NCBI GenBank assembly: GCA_000027065.2
Contig: FN543093.2
Span: forward strand, 438,074 to 502,073
From: Cronobacter turicensis z3032
Lineage (GTDB): Bacteria; Pseudomonadota; Gammaproteobacteria; Enterobacterales; Enterobacteriaceae
Length of the DNA stretch: 64,000 nucleotides
Reading direction: 5' to 3'
In this document: one piece after another, positions 11,807-21,859 of the stretch
Position numbering within the stretch: the first letter of the stretch is position 1
How the letters are laid out: each line of letters starts with the position of its first letter
Notes under the pieces: generated by a model
What the model saw: only the letters and a program-made list of their open reading frames with translations
Told to the model about the DNA's origin: nothing
The model's database searches: none
Position numbers and translations under genes: made by a program

Positions 11807-12655
11807 ATGAAACTCTTCGCTCAGGGCTCAACGCTCGAACTTTCTCATCCGCATGTCATGGGGATCCTGAATGTCACGCCGGATTCTTTTTCCGATGGTG
11901 GCCAGCACAACACGCTGACAGAGGCGGTAAAACACGCCAATGCGATGATTAACGCTGGTGCGACCATCATTGACGTAGGCGGAGAATCGACGCGCCCTGG
12001 CGCGGCGGAAGTGAGTGTGGAAGAAGAGCTTTCCCGCGTGGTGCCGGTGGTGGAAGCGCTGGCGCAGCGTTTTGAGGTCTGGGTGTCGGTCGATACGTCT
12101 AAACCAGAAGTGATCCGCGAGTCGGCGCGGGTCGGCGCGCATATCATCAACGATATTCGCTCGCTGACGGAGCCTGGTGCGCTTGAGGCGGCGGCAGAGA
12201 CCGGTTTGCCGGTGTGTCTGATGCATATGCAGGGCCAGCCGAAAACGATGCAGCAGGCGCCGCACTATGAAGATGTTTTTGCCGACGTCACGCGTTTTTT
12301 TGAGCAACAGATCGCCCGCTGCGAAGCGGCAGGCATTACAAAAGAAAAAATCATACTCGACCCGGGATTCGGTTTCGGTAAAAATCTGACCCACAATTAC
12401 CAGCTTCTCGCCCGGCTTTCAGAATTCCAGCGTTTCGAAATGCCTTTGCTGGTGGGAATGTCGCGTAAGTCGATGATTGGACAACTACTTAATGTCGGGC
12501 CCGATCAGCGTCTGCCCGGAAGCCTTGCCTGCGCGGTGATGGCGGCCATGCAGGGGGCGCAGATTATTCGGGTTCATGACGTCAAAGAAACCGTCGAAGC
12601 GATGCGCGTGGTGGAAGCAACTCTTTCAGCGAAGGATAAAAAATGTTATGAGTAA
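11807..12655 (+). CDS. folP: Dihydropteroate synthase
   Basis: Condenses p-aminobenzoate with hydroxymethyl-dihydropterin diphosphate in folate synthesis; the target of sulfonamides. The 282-residue TIM barrel matches E. coli FolP, with the conserved [15 protein letters not shown] and the GGESTRPGA loop. Two ATGs lie six bases apart. The second (11807) leaves a correct six-base gap from AAGGGA and matches the family start MKLFAQG. The last eight bases overlap glmM, suggesting translational coupling. Confidence 0.96.
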   Translation: MKLFAQGSTLELSHPHVMGILNVTPDSFSDGGQHNTLTEAVKHANAMINAGATIIDVGGESTRPGAAEVSVEEELSRVVPVVEALAQRFEVWVSVDTSKPEVIRESARVGAHIINDIRSLTEPGALEAAAETGLPVCLMHMQGQPKTMQQAPHYEDVFADVTRFFEQQIARCEAAGITKEKIILDPGFGFGKNLTHNYQLLARLSEFQRFEMPLLVGMSRKSMIGQLLNVGPDQRLPGSLACAVMAAMQGAQIIRVHDVKETVEAMRVVEATLSAKDKKCYE

Positions 12656-13985
12656 CCGTAAATATTTTGGGACAGACGGCATTCGCGGTCGCGTGGGCGA
12701 TGCGCCGATTACCCCGGATTTTGTCCTGAAACTTGGCTGGGCGGCGGGCAAAGTGCTGGCGCGTCACGGCTCCCGCAAAGTCATTATCGGCAAGGACACC
12801 CGTATTTCTGGCTATATGCTGGAATCCGCACTGGAAGCGGGGCTGGCTGCGGCTGGGCTTTCGGCGCTGTTCACCGGGCCGATGCCGACGCCTGCGGTTG
12901 CTTACCTGACGCGAACTTTCCGTGCTGAAGCCGGGATTGTTATCTCCGCCTCACATAACCCGTTCTATGACAACGGGATTAAATTTTTCTCCATCGAAGG
13001 CACAAAATTGCCGGACGAGGTAGAAGAAGCGATTGAAGCGGAGCTGGAGAAAGAAATCAGCTGTGTGGATTCCGCAGAGCTGGGTAAAGCGAGCCGTATT
13101 GTGGATGCTGCGGGGCGTTATATCGAATTCTGTAAAGGCACGTTCCCGAACGAGCTCAGCCTTAACGCGCTGAAAATCGTAGTGGATTGCGCTAACGGCG
13201 CGACGTATCACATCGCGCCTAACGTGCTGCGTGAGCTGGGCGCTCGCGTTATTACTATCGGCTCTGAGCCGGACGGGTTGAACATCAACGAGAAATGCGG
13301 CGCGACAGACGTTCGCCTGCTGCAGGAGCGCGTGGTGGCCGAGAAGGCCGATCTGGGTATCGCATTCGACGGCGACGGCGACCGCGTCATCATGGTCGAC
13401 CATGAAGGCAACAAAGTTGATGGCGACCAGATACTGTACATCATTGCGCGTGAAGGGCTGCGTCAGGGACAGCTGCGCGGCGGCGCGGTCGGCACACTGA
13501 TGAGCAACATGGGGCTTGAAGTTGCGCTCAAACAGCTTGGCATTCCGTTTGCGCGTGCAAAAGTGGGCGACCGCTACGTACTGGAAAAAATGCAGGAAAA
13601 AGGGTGGCGCATCGGGGCGGAAAACTCAGGCCACGTCATTTTGCTGGATAAAACCACGACGGGCGACGGCATTGTGGCCGCGCTGCAGGTATTAACCGCG
13701 ATTGCGCGCAATCATATGAGCTTGCACGATCTTTGCAGCGGTATGAAGCTCTTCCCACAGATCCTGGTCAACGTGCGCTTTACGCCAGGCAGCGGCGATC
13801 CCCTGGAACACGCCACCGTGAAAGCGGTGACTGAGGATGTCGAGCAGGCGCTGGGTAAACGCGGCCGTGTGCTGCTGCGTAAATCCGGGACCGAGCCGCT
13901 CATCCGCGTGATGGTAGAAGGCGAAGACGAAGCGCAGGTGACGGAATTTGCGCATCGGATCGCGGATGCCGTGAAAGCGGTTTAA
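12648..13985 (+). CDS. glmM: Phosphoglucosamine mutase
   Basis: Interconverts glucosamine-6-phosphate and glucosamine-1-phosphate, feeding UDP-GlcNAc for peptidoglycan and lipopolysaccharide. The 445-residue product is full length, with the active-site phosphoserine Ser102 in ISASHNP and the metal loop DGDGDR at 241-246. The start at 12648 ([11 protein letters not shown]) is inside the end of folP. An upstream in-frame extension of 24 codons is not conserved. A hairpin follows the stop codon. Confidence 0.97.
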   Translation: MSNRKYFGTDGIRGRVGDAPITPDFVLKLGWAAGKVLARHGSRKVIIGKDTRISGYMLESALEAGLAAAGLSALFTGPMPTPAVAYLTRTFRAEAGIVISASHNPFYDNGIKFFSIEGTKLPDEVEEAIEAELEKEISCVDSAELGKASRIVDAAGRYIEFCKGTFPNELSLNALKIVVDCANGATYHIAPNVLRELGARVITIGSEPDGLNINEKCGATDVRLLQERVVAEKADLGIAFDGDGDRVIMVDHEGNKVDGDQILYIIAREGLRQGQLRGGAVGTLMSNMGLEVALKQLGIPFARAKVGDRYVLEKMQEKGWRIGAENSGHVILLDKTTTGDGIVAALQVLTAIARNHMSLHDLCSGMKLFPQILVNVRFTPGSGDPLEHATVKAVTEDVEQALGKRGRVLLRKSGTEPLIRVMVEGEDEAQVTEFAHRIADAVKAV

Positions 13986-14001
13986 GCGCATGCATGTTTA
14001 A

Positions 14002-14023
14002 AAAGGCGGCGAAAGTCGCCTTT
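14002..14023 (+). terminator. Hairpin after glmM
   Basis: AAAGGCGGC-GAAA-GTCGCCTTT forms a nine-pair stem with one G-T pair and a GAAA tetraloop, 16 bases after glmM. The following T-tract is short (TTT), so termination may be partial. Confidence 0.55.
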
Positions 14024-14208
14024 AAAATCGTCGTTTTAGCGCAATTTGCCGTTTTTTTCCGCAGTCAGCATTTGCCAGTAAAATTGCACTTGCGCGCCCA
14101 GAACTCTTTCGTTAGTATTCACACCCGCTTCAGTAGGGAATGACAAATACCCTGCTTTATTGGTTTGAAGCAATTGGCTGCGGTAACCCCGCAAGGAACA
14201 GGTTGATT

Positions 14209-14541
14209 ATGTACGAAGCTCTTTTGGTAGTTTTCCTTATTGTAGCGCTGGGCCTTGTCGGTCTTATCATGCTGCAGCAAGGTAAAGGCGCTGATATGGG
14301 AGCCTCTTTTGGCGCAGGCGCTTCTGCTACGCTGTTCGGTTCAAGTGGTTCTGGTAACTTCATGACCCGTATGACAGCTGTGCTGGCAACCCTGTTCTTC
14401 ATTATCAGCCTGGTGCTGGGTAACATTAACAGCAACAAAACCAGTAAAGGAAGCGAGTGGGAAAATCTGACTGCGCCAGCAAAAACTGAGCAGACTCAGC
14501 CCGCAGCGCCGGCTAAGCCGACCAGCGATATCCCGCGTTAA
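14209..14541 (+). CDS. secG: Preprotein translocase subunit SecG
   Basis: A 110-residue inner-membrane protein that supports SecYEG-dependent export. Two membrane segments (about 2-22 and 52-72) flank the conserved cytoplasmic loop LQQGKGADMGASFGAG-ASATLFG. The C-terminal tail is Ala/Pro/Gln-rich, as in E. coli. The ATG at 14209 has AAGGAACAGG upstream. The frame extends 23 codons further upstream without homology. The leuU tRNA lies 42 bases downstream, as in E. coli. Confidence 0.97.
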   Translation: MYEALLVVFLIVALGLVGLIMLQQGKGADMGASFGAGASATLFGSSGSGNFMTRMTAVLATLFFIISLVLGNINSNKTSKGSEWENLTAPAKTEQTQPAAPAKPTSDIPR

Positions 14542-14553
14542 TTTGTCAGCTTC

Positions 14554-14575
14554 GCGCAGTAAACAGAAACTGCGC
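14554..14575. repeat. Hairpin between secG and leuU
   Basis: GCGCAGT and ACTGCGC face each other with an eight-base loop, directly before the tRNA. There is no T-tract. It may be a processing or stabilising structure if secG and leuU are co-transcribed. Confidence 0.4.
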
Positions 14576-14583
14576 ACTATAGT

Positions 14584-14670
14584 GCCGAGGTGGTGGAATT
14601 GGTAGACACGCTACCTTGAGGTGGTAGTGCCCGATTGGGCTTACGGGTTCAAGTCCCGTCCTCGGTACCA
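14584..14670 (+). tRNA. leuU: tRNA-Leu (anticodon GAG)
   Basis: An 87-base class II tRNA with encoded CCA. The acceptor stem GCCGAGG pairs with CCTCGGT apart from the usual G-T type pair at one position. The anticodon loop reads TTGAGGT (GAG), there is a long variable arm (about TGCCCGATTGGGCT) and a TTC-AAGT T-loop. It matches E. coli leuU, which also follows secG. Confidence 0.95.
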
Positions 14671-14684
14671 AATCCCAGCAGAAC

Positions 14685-14713
14685 TTGCAATTTAGACGTT
14701 TAAGGCGTAGTAT
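14685..14713 (+). promoter_or_regulatory. Probable promoter of the metY-rimP-nusA-infB operon
   Basis: TTGCAA (14685-14690) and TAGTAT (14708-14713) are 17 bases apart and end 16 bases before the initiator tRNA. In E. coli the main promoter of this operon also precedes metY. Confidence 0.6.
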
Positions 14714-14729
14714 TTGCCACGTTTTCGGA

Positions 14730-14806
<77 letters not shown>

Positions 14807-14937
14807 CTTTCCCTGAGAGTTGTTTTTCAAATATACTGTGAAGTGCAGCGAATGCCTTCCTCACCGTTTTGAAAGAAAATTCCCTGGAAGGTGTTCCGGA
14901 CCGCACATTGCGGTTTACAGGGTTCAGTTATTAAAAG

Positions 14938-14959
14938 CCCCGATTTATCGGGGTTTTTT
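14938..14959 (+). terminator. Leader terminator between metY and rimP
   Basis: CCCCGA-TTTA-TCGGGG followed by TTTTTT. It lies inside the operon, so it should reduce rather than block transcription into rimP-nusA. Leader terminators at this position are known in E. coli and link to NusA autoregulation. Confidence 0.75.
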
Positions 14960-15018
14960 GTTATCTGGCTAAAGAATAACTGGGCTATATGCCCTTTTTT
15001 TATGTCCTGGGGGTGGGC

Positions 15019-15471
15019 TTGTCCACATTAGAGCAAAAATTAACAGAGATGATTACGGCACCGGTGGAAGCGCTGGGCTACGAACTCGTCGGCATCGAAT
15101 TCATTCGCGGTCGCACATCGACGCTGCGCATCTATATTGATAGTGAAGATGGCATCACTGTTGACGATTGTGCTGATGTCAGCCACCAGGTTAGCGCCGT
15201 TCTTGATGTCGAAGACCCGGTTACGGTGGCTTACAACCTGGAAGTCTCCTCGCCTGGCCTCGACCGTCCTCTCTTCACTGCCGAACATTACGCCCGTTAC
15301 ACTGGTGAAGAGGTGACGCTGGTACTGCGTATGGCGGTACAGAATCGTCGTAAGTGGCAGGGAGTCATTAAAGCCGTTGATGGCGAAATGATTACCGTTG
15401 CAGTTGACGGCAAAGATGAAGTGTTCGCGCTAAGTAATATCCAGAGAGCGAACCTGGTACCCCAATTTTAA
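15019..15471 (+). CDS. rimP: Ribosome maturation factor RimP
   Basis: A 150-residue protein needed for efficient 30S assembly. It is nearly identical to E. coli RimP from [19 protein letters not shown] onwards. I chose the TTG at 15019, seven bases after a GGGGG stretch, because the family begins there. An ATG at 14989 would add ten unconserved residues and overlap the T-run of the leader terminator region. nusA begins 27 bases later. Confidence 0.93.
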   Translation: MSTLEQKLTEMITAPVEALGYELVGIEFIRGRTSTLRIYIDSEDGITVDDCADVSHQVSAVLDVEDPVTVAYNLEVSSPGLDRPLFTAEHYARYTGEEVTLVLRMAVQNRRKWQGVIKAVDGEMITVAVDGKDEVFALSNIQRANLVPQF

Positions 15472-15498
15472 CAGTCTGGATTGAGGCGAAGGCCCCTG

Positions 15499-16986
15499 AT
15501 GAATAAAGAAATTTTGGCTGTTGTCGAAGCAGTTTCCAACGAAAAAGCGGTTCCGCGCGAGAAAATTTTTGAAGCGCTGGAAAGCGCCCTGGCTACGGCA
15601 ACCAAGAAAAAATATGAACAAGAGATCGATGTTCGCGTGAGCATCGACCGTAAAAGCGGTGATTTCGACACGTTCCGCCGCTGGGTTATTGTTGAAGAAG
15701 TTACCCAGCCGACCCGCGAAATCACGCTGGAAGCGGCGCGTTACGAAGATCCGAGCCTGAACGTCGGCGAGTATGTCGAAGATCAGATCGAATCCGTGAC
15801 GTTTGACCGTATCACCACGCAGACCGCTAAACAGGTCATCGTACAGAAAGTTCGTGAAGCCGAACGCGCTATGGTCGTTGACCAGTTCCGCGAACATGAA
15901 GGTGAGATCATCACCGGCGTGGTGAAAAAAGTTAACCGCGAAAACATTACGCTGGACCTCGGCAGCAACGCCGAAGCGGTCATTTTGCGTGAAGATATGC
16001 TGCCGCGTGAAAACTTCCGCCCGGGCGACCGTATTCGCGGCGTGCTGTATGCAGTACGTCCTGAAGCGCGCGGCGCTCAGCTGTTCGTCACGCGCGCCAA
16101 ACCGGAGATGCTGATCGAGCTGTTCCGCATCGAAGTACCGGAAATTGGCGAAGAAGTGATTGAAATTAAAGCCGCTGCTCGCGATCCGGGTTCACGCGCT
16201 AAAATCGCGGTGAAAACCAACGACAAGCGCATCGATCCGGTTGGCGCCTGCGTCGGTATGCGCGGCGCGCGTGTTCAGGCGGTGTCGACCGAGCTTGGCG
16301 GCGAACGTATTGATATCGTGCTGTGGGATGATAATCCGGCACAGTTCGTTATCAATGCCATGGCGCCGGCAGATGTCGCGTCTATCGTGGTAGATGAAGA
16401 CAAACACACCATGGATATCGCCGTCGAAGCGGGTAATCTGGCGCAGGCTATCGGCCGTAATGGTCAGAACGTGCGCCTGGCTTCACAGCTGAGCGGCTGG
16501 GAACTCAACGTCATGACCGTTGACGATCTCCAGGCGAAACATCAGGCTGAAGCGCACGCCGCTATTGATACTTTCACGAAGTATCTCGACATTGATGAAG
16601 AGTTCGCCACGATTCTGGTGGAAGAAGGCTTCTCCACGCTCGAAGAACTGGCCTATGTGCCGATGAAAGAGCTGCTGGAAGTTGATGGCCTGGATGAGCC
16701 GACCGTGGAAGCATTACGCGAACGCGCTAAAAATGCGCTCACCACCCTTGCGCTGGCTCAGGAAGAGAGCCTCGGCGATAACAAACCGGCTGACGATCTG
16801 CTGAACCTTGAAGGTATGGATCGTACGCTGGCTTACAAACTCGCTGCTCGCGGTGTGTGTACGCTTGATGACCTCGCCGATCAGGGCGTGGACGACCTCG
16901 CGGATATCGACGGGTTGACCGATGAGAAAGCCGGTGAGCTTATCATGGCCGCTCGTAACATCCGCTGGTTTAGCGATGAAGCGTAA
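15499..16986 (+). CDS. nusA: Transcription termination/antitermination factor NusA
   Basis: Binds RNA polymerase, promotes pausing and hairpin termination, and takes part in antitermination with NusB/NusG. The 495-residue protein has the usual order: N-terminal polymerase-binding domain (about 1-130), S1 (about 135-200), two KH domains (about 230-345, including [15 protein letters not shown] and [12 protein letters not shown]), and the two acidic repeats AR1/AR2 found in gammaproteobacteria (about 360-495). Start at the ATG at 15499 ([10 protein letters not shown]). It lies between rimP and infB, spaced 24 bases from infB. Confidence 0.98.
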   Translation: MNKEILAVVEAVSNEKAVPREKIFEALESALATATKKKYEQEIDVRVSIDRKSGDFDTFRRWVIVEEVTQPTREITLEAARYEDPSLNVGEYVEDQIESVTFDRITTQTAKQVIVQKVREAERAMVVDQFREHEGEIITGVVKKVNRENITLDLGSNAEAVILREDMLPRENFRPGDRIRGVLYAVRPEARGAQLFVTRAKPEMLIELFRIEVPEIGEEVIEIKAAARDPGSRAKIAVKTNDKRIDPVGACVGMRGARVQAVSTELGGERIDIVLWDDNPAQFVINAMAPADVASIVVDEDKHTMDIAVEAGNLAQAIGRNGQNVRLASQLSGWELNVMTVDDLQAKHQAEAHAAIDTFTKYLDIDEEFATILVEEGFSTLEELAYVPMKELLEVDGLDEPTVEALRERAKNALTTLALAQEESLGDNKPADDLLNLEGMDRTLAYKLAARGVCTLDDLADQGVDDLADIDGLTDEKAGELIMAARNIRWFSDEA

Positions 16987-17010
16987 TAAACTGTAGCAGG
17001 AAGGAACAGC

Positions 17011-19722
17011 ATGACTGATGTAACCGTAAAAGCGCTGGCCGCAGAGATTCAGACCTCCGTGGACCGCCTGGTACAGCAATTCGCTGATGCAGGGATCCCG
17101 AAGTCCGCTGAAGACTCTGTGACGGCGCAAGAGAAACAAGCCTTACTGGCGCACCTGAACCGCGAACATGGTTCAGGGCCGGATAAGTTGACTTTACAGC
17201 GCAAAACGCGCAGTACTTTAAATATTCAGGGTACCGGCGGGAAAAGTAAGTCGGTACAGATCGAAGTCCGCAAAAAACGCACCTTTGTAAAACGTGATCC
17301 GCAAGAGGCAGAGCGTCTCGCCGCGGAAGAACAGGCGAAGCGTGAGGCGGAAGAGCAGGCCCGTCGTGAAGCAGAGGAAGCTGCCAAACGAGAGGCAGAG
17401 GAAAAAGCCAAGCGTGAAGCCGGCGATAAGGCTAAACGTGAAGCTGAAGAACAGGCTAAACGCGATGCCGCTGATAAAGCGAAACGTGAAGCTGCGGAAA
17501 CGAGCAAAGTGAGCAATCAACAAACTGACGAAGTGAGCAAAGCTGCTCAGGCGGAAAAAGCCCGCCGCGAAGCTGAAGCCCTTGACCTTAAGCGCAAGGC
17601 CGAAGAAGAAGCGCGTCGCAAGCTGGAAGAAAACGCCCGTCGCGTAGCAGAAGAAGCCCGTCGTATGGCTGAAGAGAACGCGACCAAGTGGGAAAGCGGC
17701 AGCGAAGAAGAATCTGAAGACAGCAGCGACTACCATGTCACTACTTCCCAGCACGCACGTCAGGCAGAAGATGACAGCGATCGCGAAGTAGAAGGCGGCC
17801 GTAGCCGCGCGCGTCCGGCGAAAGCCGCACGCCAGAAGAAAAGCAACAAGCATTCCGAATCCAAAGCGGATCGCGAAGAAGCCCGTGCAGCCGTTCGCGG
17901 CGGCAAAGGCGGCAAGCGTAAAGGCAGCTCCCTGCAGCAGGGCTTCAACAAGCCGGCTCAGGCAGTTAACCGCGACGTTGTTATCGGCGAAACCATCACC
18001 GTCGGCGAACTTGCTAACAAGATGGCTGTAAAAGGCTCTCAGGTTATCAAAGCGATGATGAAGCTGGGCGCGATGGCGACCATTAACCAGGTTATCGATC
18101 AGGAAACCGCGCAGCTGGTTGCTGAAGAGATGGGCCACAAGGTTATCCTGCGTCGTGAAAACGAGTTGGAAGAAGCGGTAATGAGCGACCGTGATATGGG
18201 CGCACAGGCTGAGCCGCGCGCACCGGTTGTGACCATCATGGGGCACGTTGACCACGGTAAAACCTCTCTGCTTGACTACATCCGTTCCACAAAAGTGGCC
18301 TCGGGCGAAGCGGGCGGCATTACCCAGCACATCGGTGCGTACCACGTACAGACCGACAACGGCATGATCACCTTCCTGGATACCCCGGGCCACGCCGCGT
18401 TTACCGCGATGCGTGCACGTGGTGCGCAGGCAACGGATATCGTGGTTCTGGTTGTTGCGGCGGACGACGGCGTGATGCCGCAGACCATCGAAGCTATCCA
18501 GCATGCGAAAGCGGCGAAAGTGCCGGTTGTCGTTGCGGTGAACAAAATCGATAAGCCTGATGCCGATCCGGATCGTGTTAAAAACGAGCTGTCTCAGCAC
18601 GGCATCATCCCGGAAGAGTGGGGCGGCGAGAGCCAGTTCGTCCACGTTTCTGCGAAAGCGGGCACCGGTATCGATGAGTTGCTGGACGCTATCCTGCTGC
18701 AGTCCGAAGTTCTTGAACTGCACGCGGTACGTAAAGGTATGGCGACTGGCGTAGTTATCGAATCCTTCCTGGATAAAGGTCGTGGTCCGGTTGCTACCGT
18801 TCTGGTTCGCGAAGGTACGCTGAACAAAGGCGATATCGTGCTGTGTGGCTTTGAATATGGCCGCGTACGTGCGATGCGTAACGAACTGAACCAGGAAGTC
18901 CAGGAAGCGGGTCCGTCCATTCCTGTTGAGATTCTGGGTCTCTCCGGCGTTCCTGCCGCGGGTGACGAAGTGACCGTGGTTCGTGATGAGAAGAAAGCGC
19001 GTGAAGTGGCTCTCTATCGTCAGGGCAAGTTCCGCGAAGTCAAACTGGCGCGTCAGCAGAAATCCAAACTCGAGAACATGTTCGCGAACATGACCGAGGG
19101 CGAAGTTCACGAAGTCAACATCGTGCTGAAAGCCGACGTACAGGGCTCCGTAGAGGCGATTTCCGACTCCCTGCTGAAACTCTCCACCGACGAAGTGAAG
19201 GTGAAGATTGTTGGCTCAGGCGTGGGTGGTATCACCGAAACCGACGCCACGCTGGCTGCGGCTTCCAACGCCATCTTGGTTGGCTTTAACGTTCGTGCCG
19301 ACGCCTCCGCGCGCCGTGTTATCGAAGCGGAAAGCCTGGATCTGCGCTACTACTCCGTCATCTATAACCTGATCGACGAAGTGAAAGCGGCTATGAGCGG
19401 CATGCTGTCGCCTGAGCTGAAACAGCAGATCATCGGTCTGGCCGAAGTGCGCGATGTGTTCAAATCGCCGAAATTCGGTGCAATCGCGGGCTGTATGGTT
19501 ACCGAAGGCACGATTAAGCGTCATAACCCAATCCGCGTACTGCGCGACAACGTGGTTATCTATGAAGGCGAGCTGGAATCCCTGCGCCGCTTCAAAGATG
19601 ACGTTAACGAAGTCCGTAACGGCATGGAATGTGGTATCGGCGTTAAGAACTACAACGACGTCCGTGTTGGCGACATGATCGAAGTCTTCGAGATCATCGA
19701 AATCCAGCGCAGCATCGACTAA
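17011..19722 (+). CDS. infB: Translation initiation factor IF-2
   Basis: The GTPase that brings fMet-tRNA to the 30S subunit and drives subunit joining. It has 903 residues against 890 in E. coli. The extra length is in the charged Ala/Glu/Lys/Arg-rich segment (about 105-230, many KREAEEQA-type repeats). P-loop GHVDHGKT is at 411-418, followed by the DTPGH and NKID motifs, then domains II, III and the fMet-binding IV. A GTG at 17509 (Val167, before SNQQTDE) matches the internal start of the E. coli short form IF2-2, so two isoforms are likely. Confidence 0.97.
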   Translation: MTDVTVKALAAEIQTSVDRLVQQFADAGIPKSAEDSVTAQEKQALLAHLNREHGSGPDKLTLQRKTRSTLNIQGTGGKSKSVQIEVRKKRTFVKRDPQEAERLAAEEQAKREAEEQARREAEEAAKREAEEKAKREAGDKAKREAEEQAKRDAADKAKREAAETSKVSNQQTDEVSKAAQAEKARREAEALDLKRKAEEEARRKLEENARRVAEEARRMAEENATKWESGSEEESEDSSDYHVTTSQHARQAEDDSDREVEGGRSRARPAKAARQKKSNKHSESKADREEARAAVRGGKGGKRKGSSLQQGFNKPAQAVNRDVVIGETITVGELANKMAVKGSQVIKAMMKLGAMATINQVIDQETAQLVAEEMGHKVILRRENELEEAVMSDRDMGAQAEPRAPVVTIMGHVDHGKTSLLDYIRSTKVASGEAGGITQHIGAYHVQTDNGMITFLDTPGHAAFTAMRARGAQATDIVVLVVAADDGVMPQTIEAIQHAKAAKVPVVVAVNKIDKPDADPDRVKNELSQHGIIPEEWGGESQFVHVSAKAGTGIDELLDAILLQSEVLELHAVRKGMATGVVIESFLDKGRGPVATVLVREGTLNKGDIVLCGFEYGRVRAMRNELNQEVQEAGPSIPVEILGLSGVPAAGDEVTVVRDEKKAREVALYRQGKFREVKLARQQKSKLENMFANMTEGEVHEVNIVLKADVQGSVEAISDSLLKLSTDEVKVKIVGSGVGGITETDATLAAASNAILVGFNVRADASARRVIEAESLDLRYYSVIYNLIDEVKAAMSGMLSPELKQQIIGLAEVRDVFKSPKFGAIAGCMVTEGTIKRHNPIRVLRDNVVIYEGELESLRRFKDDVNEVRNGMECGIGVKNYNDVRVGDMIEVFEIIEIQRSID

Positions 19723-19731
19723 TCCCTGTTT

Positions 19732-19804
19732 GCCCGGCGGCCGAACGTTTGCCGGGCGTGGATTAGGACATATTTGTAGGCCGGGTTAGCGAAGCGCCAC
19801 CCGG
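19732..19804. repeat. Pair of inverted REP-like elements (BIME) after infB
   Basis: Two hairpin units in opposite orientation: 19732-19757 (arms GCCCGGC and GCCGGGC) and 19776-19804 (GTAGGCCGGG start, imperfect arms CCGGGT/ACCCGG with an inner GCGAAGCGC). They have the look of enterobacterial REP sequences and sit in an intercistronic gap between infB and rbfA. Such elements often stabilise upstream mRNA. Confidence 0.75.
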
Positions 19805-19815
19805 TATGAATATTC

Positions 19816-19840
19816 AAAAGGGGCTAATAGCCCCTTTTTT
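19816..19840 (+). terminator. Terminator between infB and rbfA
   Basis: AAAAGGGGCT and AGCCCCTTTT flank a small loop, followed by more T residues. It ends just 17 bases before the rbfA start, so it may attenuate the operon and also shape the rbfA ribosome site. Confidence 0.75.
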
Positions 19841-19856
19841 GTCTGGAGATTTTATT

Positions 19857-20258
19857 ATGGCGAAAGAATTCGGTCGCCCGCAGCGCGTCGCGCAGGAGAT
19901 GCAAAAAGAAATTGCCATCATTCTGCAGCGCGAAATCAAAGATCCGCGCGTTGGGCTGATGACCACCGTATCGGGCGTTGAAGTATCCCGCGACCTGGCG
20001 TACGCCAAAGTGTTCGTGACGTTCCTGAACGATAAAGACGATGCGGCGGTAAAAGCCGGTATTAAAGCGCTGCAGGATGCCTCAGGCTTTATCCGCTCGC
20101 TATTGGGAAAAGCCATGCGCCTTCGCATCGTGCCGGAACTGACCTTCTTCTACGACAACTCGCTGGTAGAAGGGATGCGCATGTCCAACCTGGTCACCAG
20201 CGTAGTGAAACACGACGAAGAACGTCGCGTTAATCCGGACGACGACAAGGAGGAATAA
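19857..20258 (+). CDS. rbfA: 30S ribosome-binding factor RbfA
   Basis: A KH-like factor that binds immature 30S subunits near helix 1 of 16S rRNA and is needed for growth in the cold. The 133-residue product starts [16 protein letters not shown], as in E. coli. The ATG at 19857 follows CTGGAGA. An in-frame ATG at 19806 lies in the terminator/REP region and is not conserved. Its stop codon shares one base with the truB start (TAATG). Confidence 0.97.
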   Translation: MAKEFGRPQRVAQEMQKEIAIILQREIKDPRVGLMTTVSGVEVSRDLAYAKVFVTFLNDKDDAAVKAGIKALQDASGFIRSLLGKAMRLRIVPELTFFYDNSLVEGMRMSNLVTSVVKHDEERRVNPDDDKEE

Positions 20259-21202
20259 TGAGTCGTCCTCGTCGTCGCGGTCGCGACGTGCATGGCGTGT
20301 TGCTGCTGGATAAGCCGCAAGGGCTCTCCTCTAACGACGCGCTGCAAAAAGTAAAGCGTATCTATAACGCGAATCGAGCGGGCCATACCGGCGCGCTGGA
20401 TCCGTTGGCGACTGGCATGTTGCCCATTTGTCTCGGCGAAGCGACCAAGTTTTCCCAGTATCTGCTCGATTCCGATAAGCGTTACCGTGTAATTGCACGC
20501 CTCGGACAGCGCACTGACACTTCCGATGCCGACGGCACGGTGGTGGAAGAGCGCCCGGTCACCTTCAGCGAGCAGGAACTGCAGGATGCGCTGGAGAGTT
20601 TTCGCGGCGACACCCTGCAGGTGCCGACCATGTTCTCGGCGCTGAAATATCAGGGCAAGCCGCTGTACGAATATGCGCGTCAGGGTATTGAAGTGCCGCG
20701 CGAAGCGCGTCCGATTACCGTTTATGAGCTGCTGTTTATTCGCCATGAAGGCGATGAACTGGAGCTGGAAGTGCACTGTTCGAAAGGCACCTACATCCGC
20801 ACCATCATTGACGATTTAGGCGAAAAACTCGGCTGCGGCGCGCATGTGATTTACCTGCGCCGCCTGGCGGTCAGTAAGTATCCTGTCGAGCGTATGGTGA
20901 CGCTGGAGCAGCTCAATGCGCTGCTTGAAGAGGCGCAGACGCGTGAAATTGCGCCGTCTGAACTGCTCGATCCGCTGTTAATGCCGATGGACAGCCCGGC
21001 GGCGGACTATCCGGTGGTTAATCTTCCGCTGACGTCATCCGTTTACTTTAAGAATGGCAACCCGGTGCGTACCAGCGACGCGCCGTCAGAAGGCCTGGTG
21101 CGTGTGACGGAAGGCGAAGCGCAAAAGTTTCTCGGCATGGGTGAAATCGACAGCGAAGGGCGCGTGGCGCCCCGCCGCCTGGTCGTAGAGTATCCGGTTT
21201 AA
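20258..21202 (+). CDS. truB: tRNA pseudouridine-55 synthase TruB
   Basis: Makes the conserved pseudouridine in the T-loop of tRNAs. The 314-residue protein carries the catalytic Asp48 in [14 protein letters not shown] and a C-terminal PUA-type domain. The start overlaps the rbfA stop by one base, so translation is likely coupled. A long pseudouridylate synthase segment with the conserved YxRxxRxGI-like [16 protein letters not shown] is seen. rpsO with its own promoter follows. Confidence 0.97.
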   Translation: MSRPRRRGRDVHGVLLLDKPQGLSSNDALQKVKRIYNANRAGHTGALDPLATGMLPICLGEATKFSQYLLDSDKRYRVIARLGQRTDTSDADGTVVEERPVTFSEQELQDALESFRGDTLQVPTMFSALKYQGKPLYEYARQGIEVPREARPITVYELLFIRHEGDELELEVHCSKGTYIRTIIDDLGEKLGCGAHVIYLRRLAVSKYPVERMVTLEQLNALLEEAQTREIAPSELLDPLLMPMDSPAADYPVVNLPLTSSVYFKNGNPVRTSDAPSEGLVRVTEGEAQKFLGMGEIDSEGRVAPRRLVVEYPV

Positions 21203-21216
21203 CGCGCGTCGCTACC

Positions 21217-21245
21217 TTGCGATAACAAGCCGTGACAGGTAGAAT
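21217..21245 (+). promoter_or_regulatory. Probable rpsO promoter
   Basis: TTGCGA (21217-21222) and TAGAAT (21240-21245) are separated by 17 bases, about 100 bases upstream of rpsO, matching the position of the E. coli rpsO P1 promoter. Confidence 0.65.
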
Positions 21246-21288
21246 ATTGCGGCTAAACACTACGTCCGTCATTTTAATGCAGACGTAG

Positions 21289-21615
<327 letters not shown>

Positions 21616-21631
21616 TCACTGCGAGTTTCAG

Positions 21632-21659
21632 AAAAGGGGGCCTTTACGGCCCCTTTTTT
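21632..21659 (+). terminator. Intrinsic terminator after rpsO
   Basis: GGGGCC-TTTAC-GGCCCC, extended by an A-run before and six T residues after. It partially separates rpsO from pnp. Confidence 0.85.
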
Positions 21660-21714
21660 CGACCAGACGGCAGCAATTGCGAGTAAACTCATGTATTGTT
21701 GCTAAGTATGATCT

Positions 21715-21795
21715 TCGTTGCAGAGGTTCGCGCGGCTAATGAGAGGCTTGATTCGCACAGGCGGGTTAGGGTTGTCATTAGTCGCGAGGATGCAA
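21715..21795 (+). promoter_or_regulatory. pnp leader stem-loop (RNase III processing site)
   Basis: CGCGGCTAATGA (21731-21742) pairs with TCATTAGTCGCG (21775-21786), with one G-T pair, and flanking TTGCA/TGCAA extend the stem. A long double-stranded leader at this position is cut by RNase III in E. coli, after which PNPase represses its own translation. The fold is visible; the regulation is inferred from E. coli. Confidence 0.7.
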
Positions 21796-21859
21796 AGAGG
21801 ATCGGGTACTGTCAGCACGGCTTTAGGCGTGCTGTTCTTCATTTAGAAAGGGTATAATT

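Noticed and set aside
17218-19110. 630-codon open frame opposite infB
   Set aside because: It is the mirror of infB codon bias in a GC-rich, highly conserved gene; the product is low-complexity and resembles no family, and infB is certain.
21660-21859. Possible SraG-like antisense RNA in the rpsO-pnp gap
   Set aside because: E. coli has one here, but I could not pick out a convincing promoter and terminator on the minus strand by eye.
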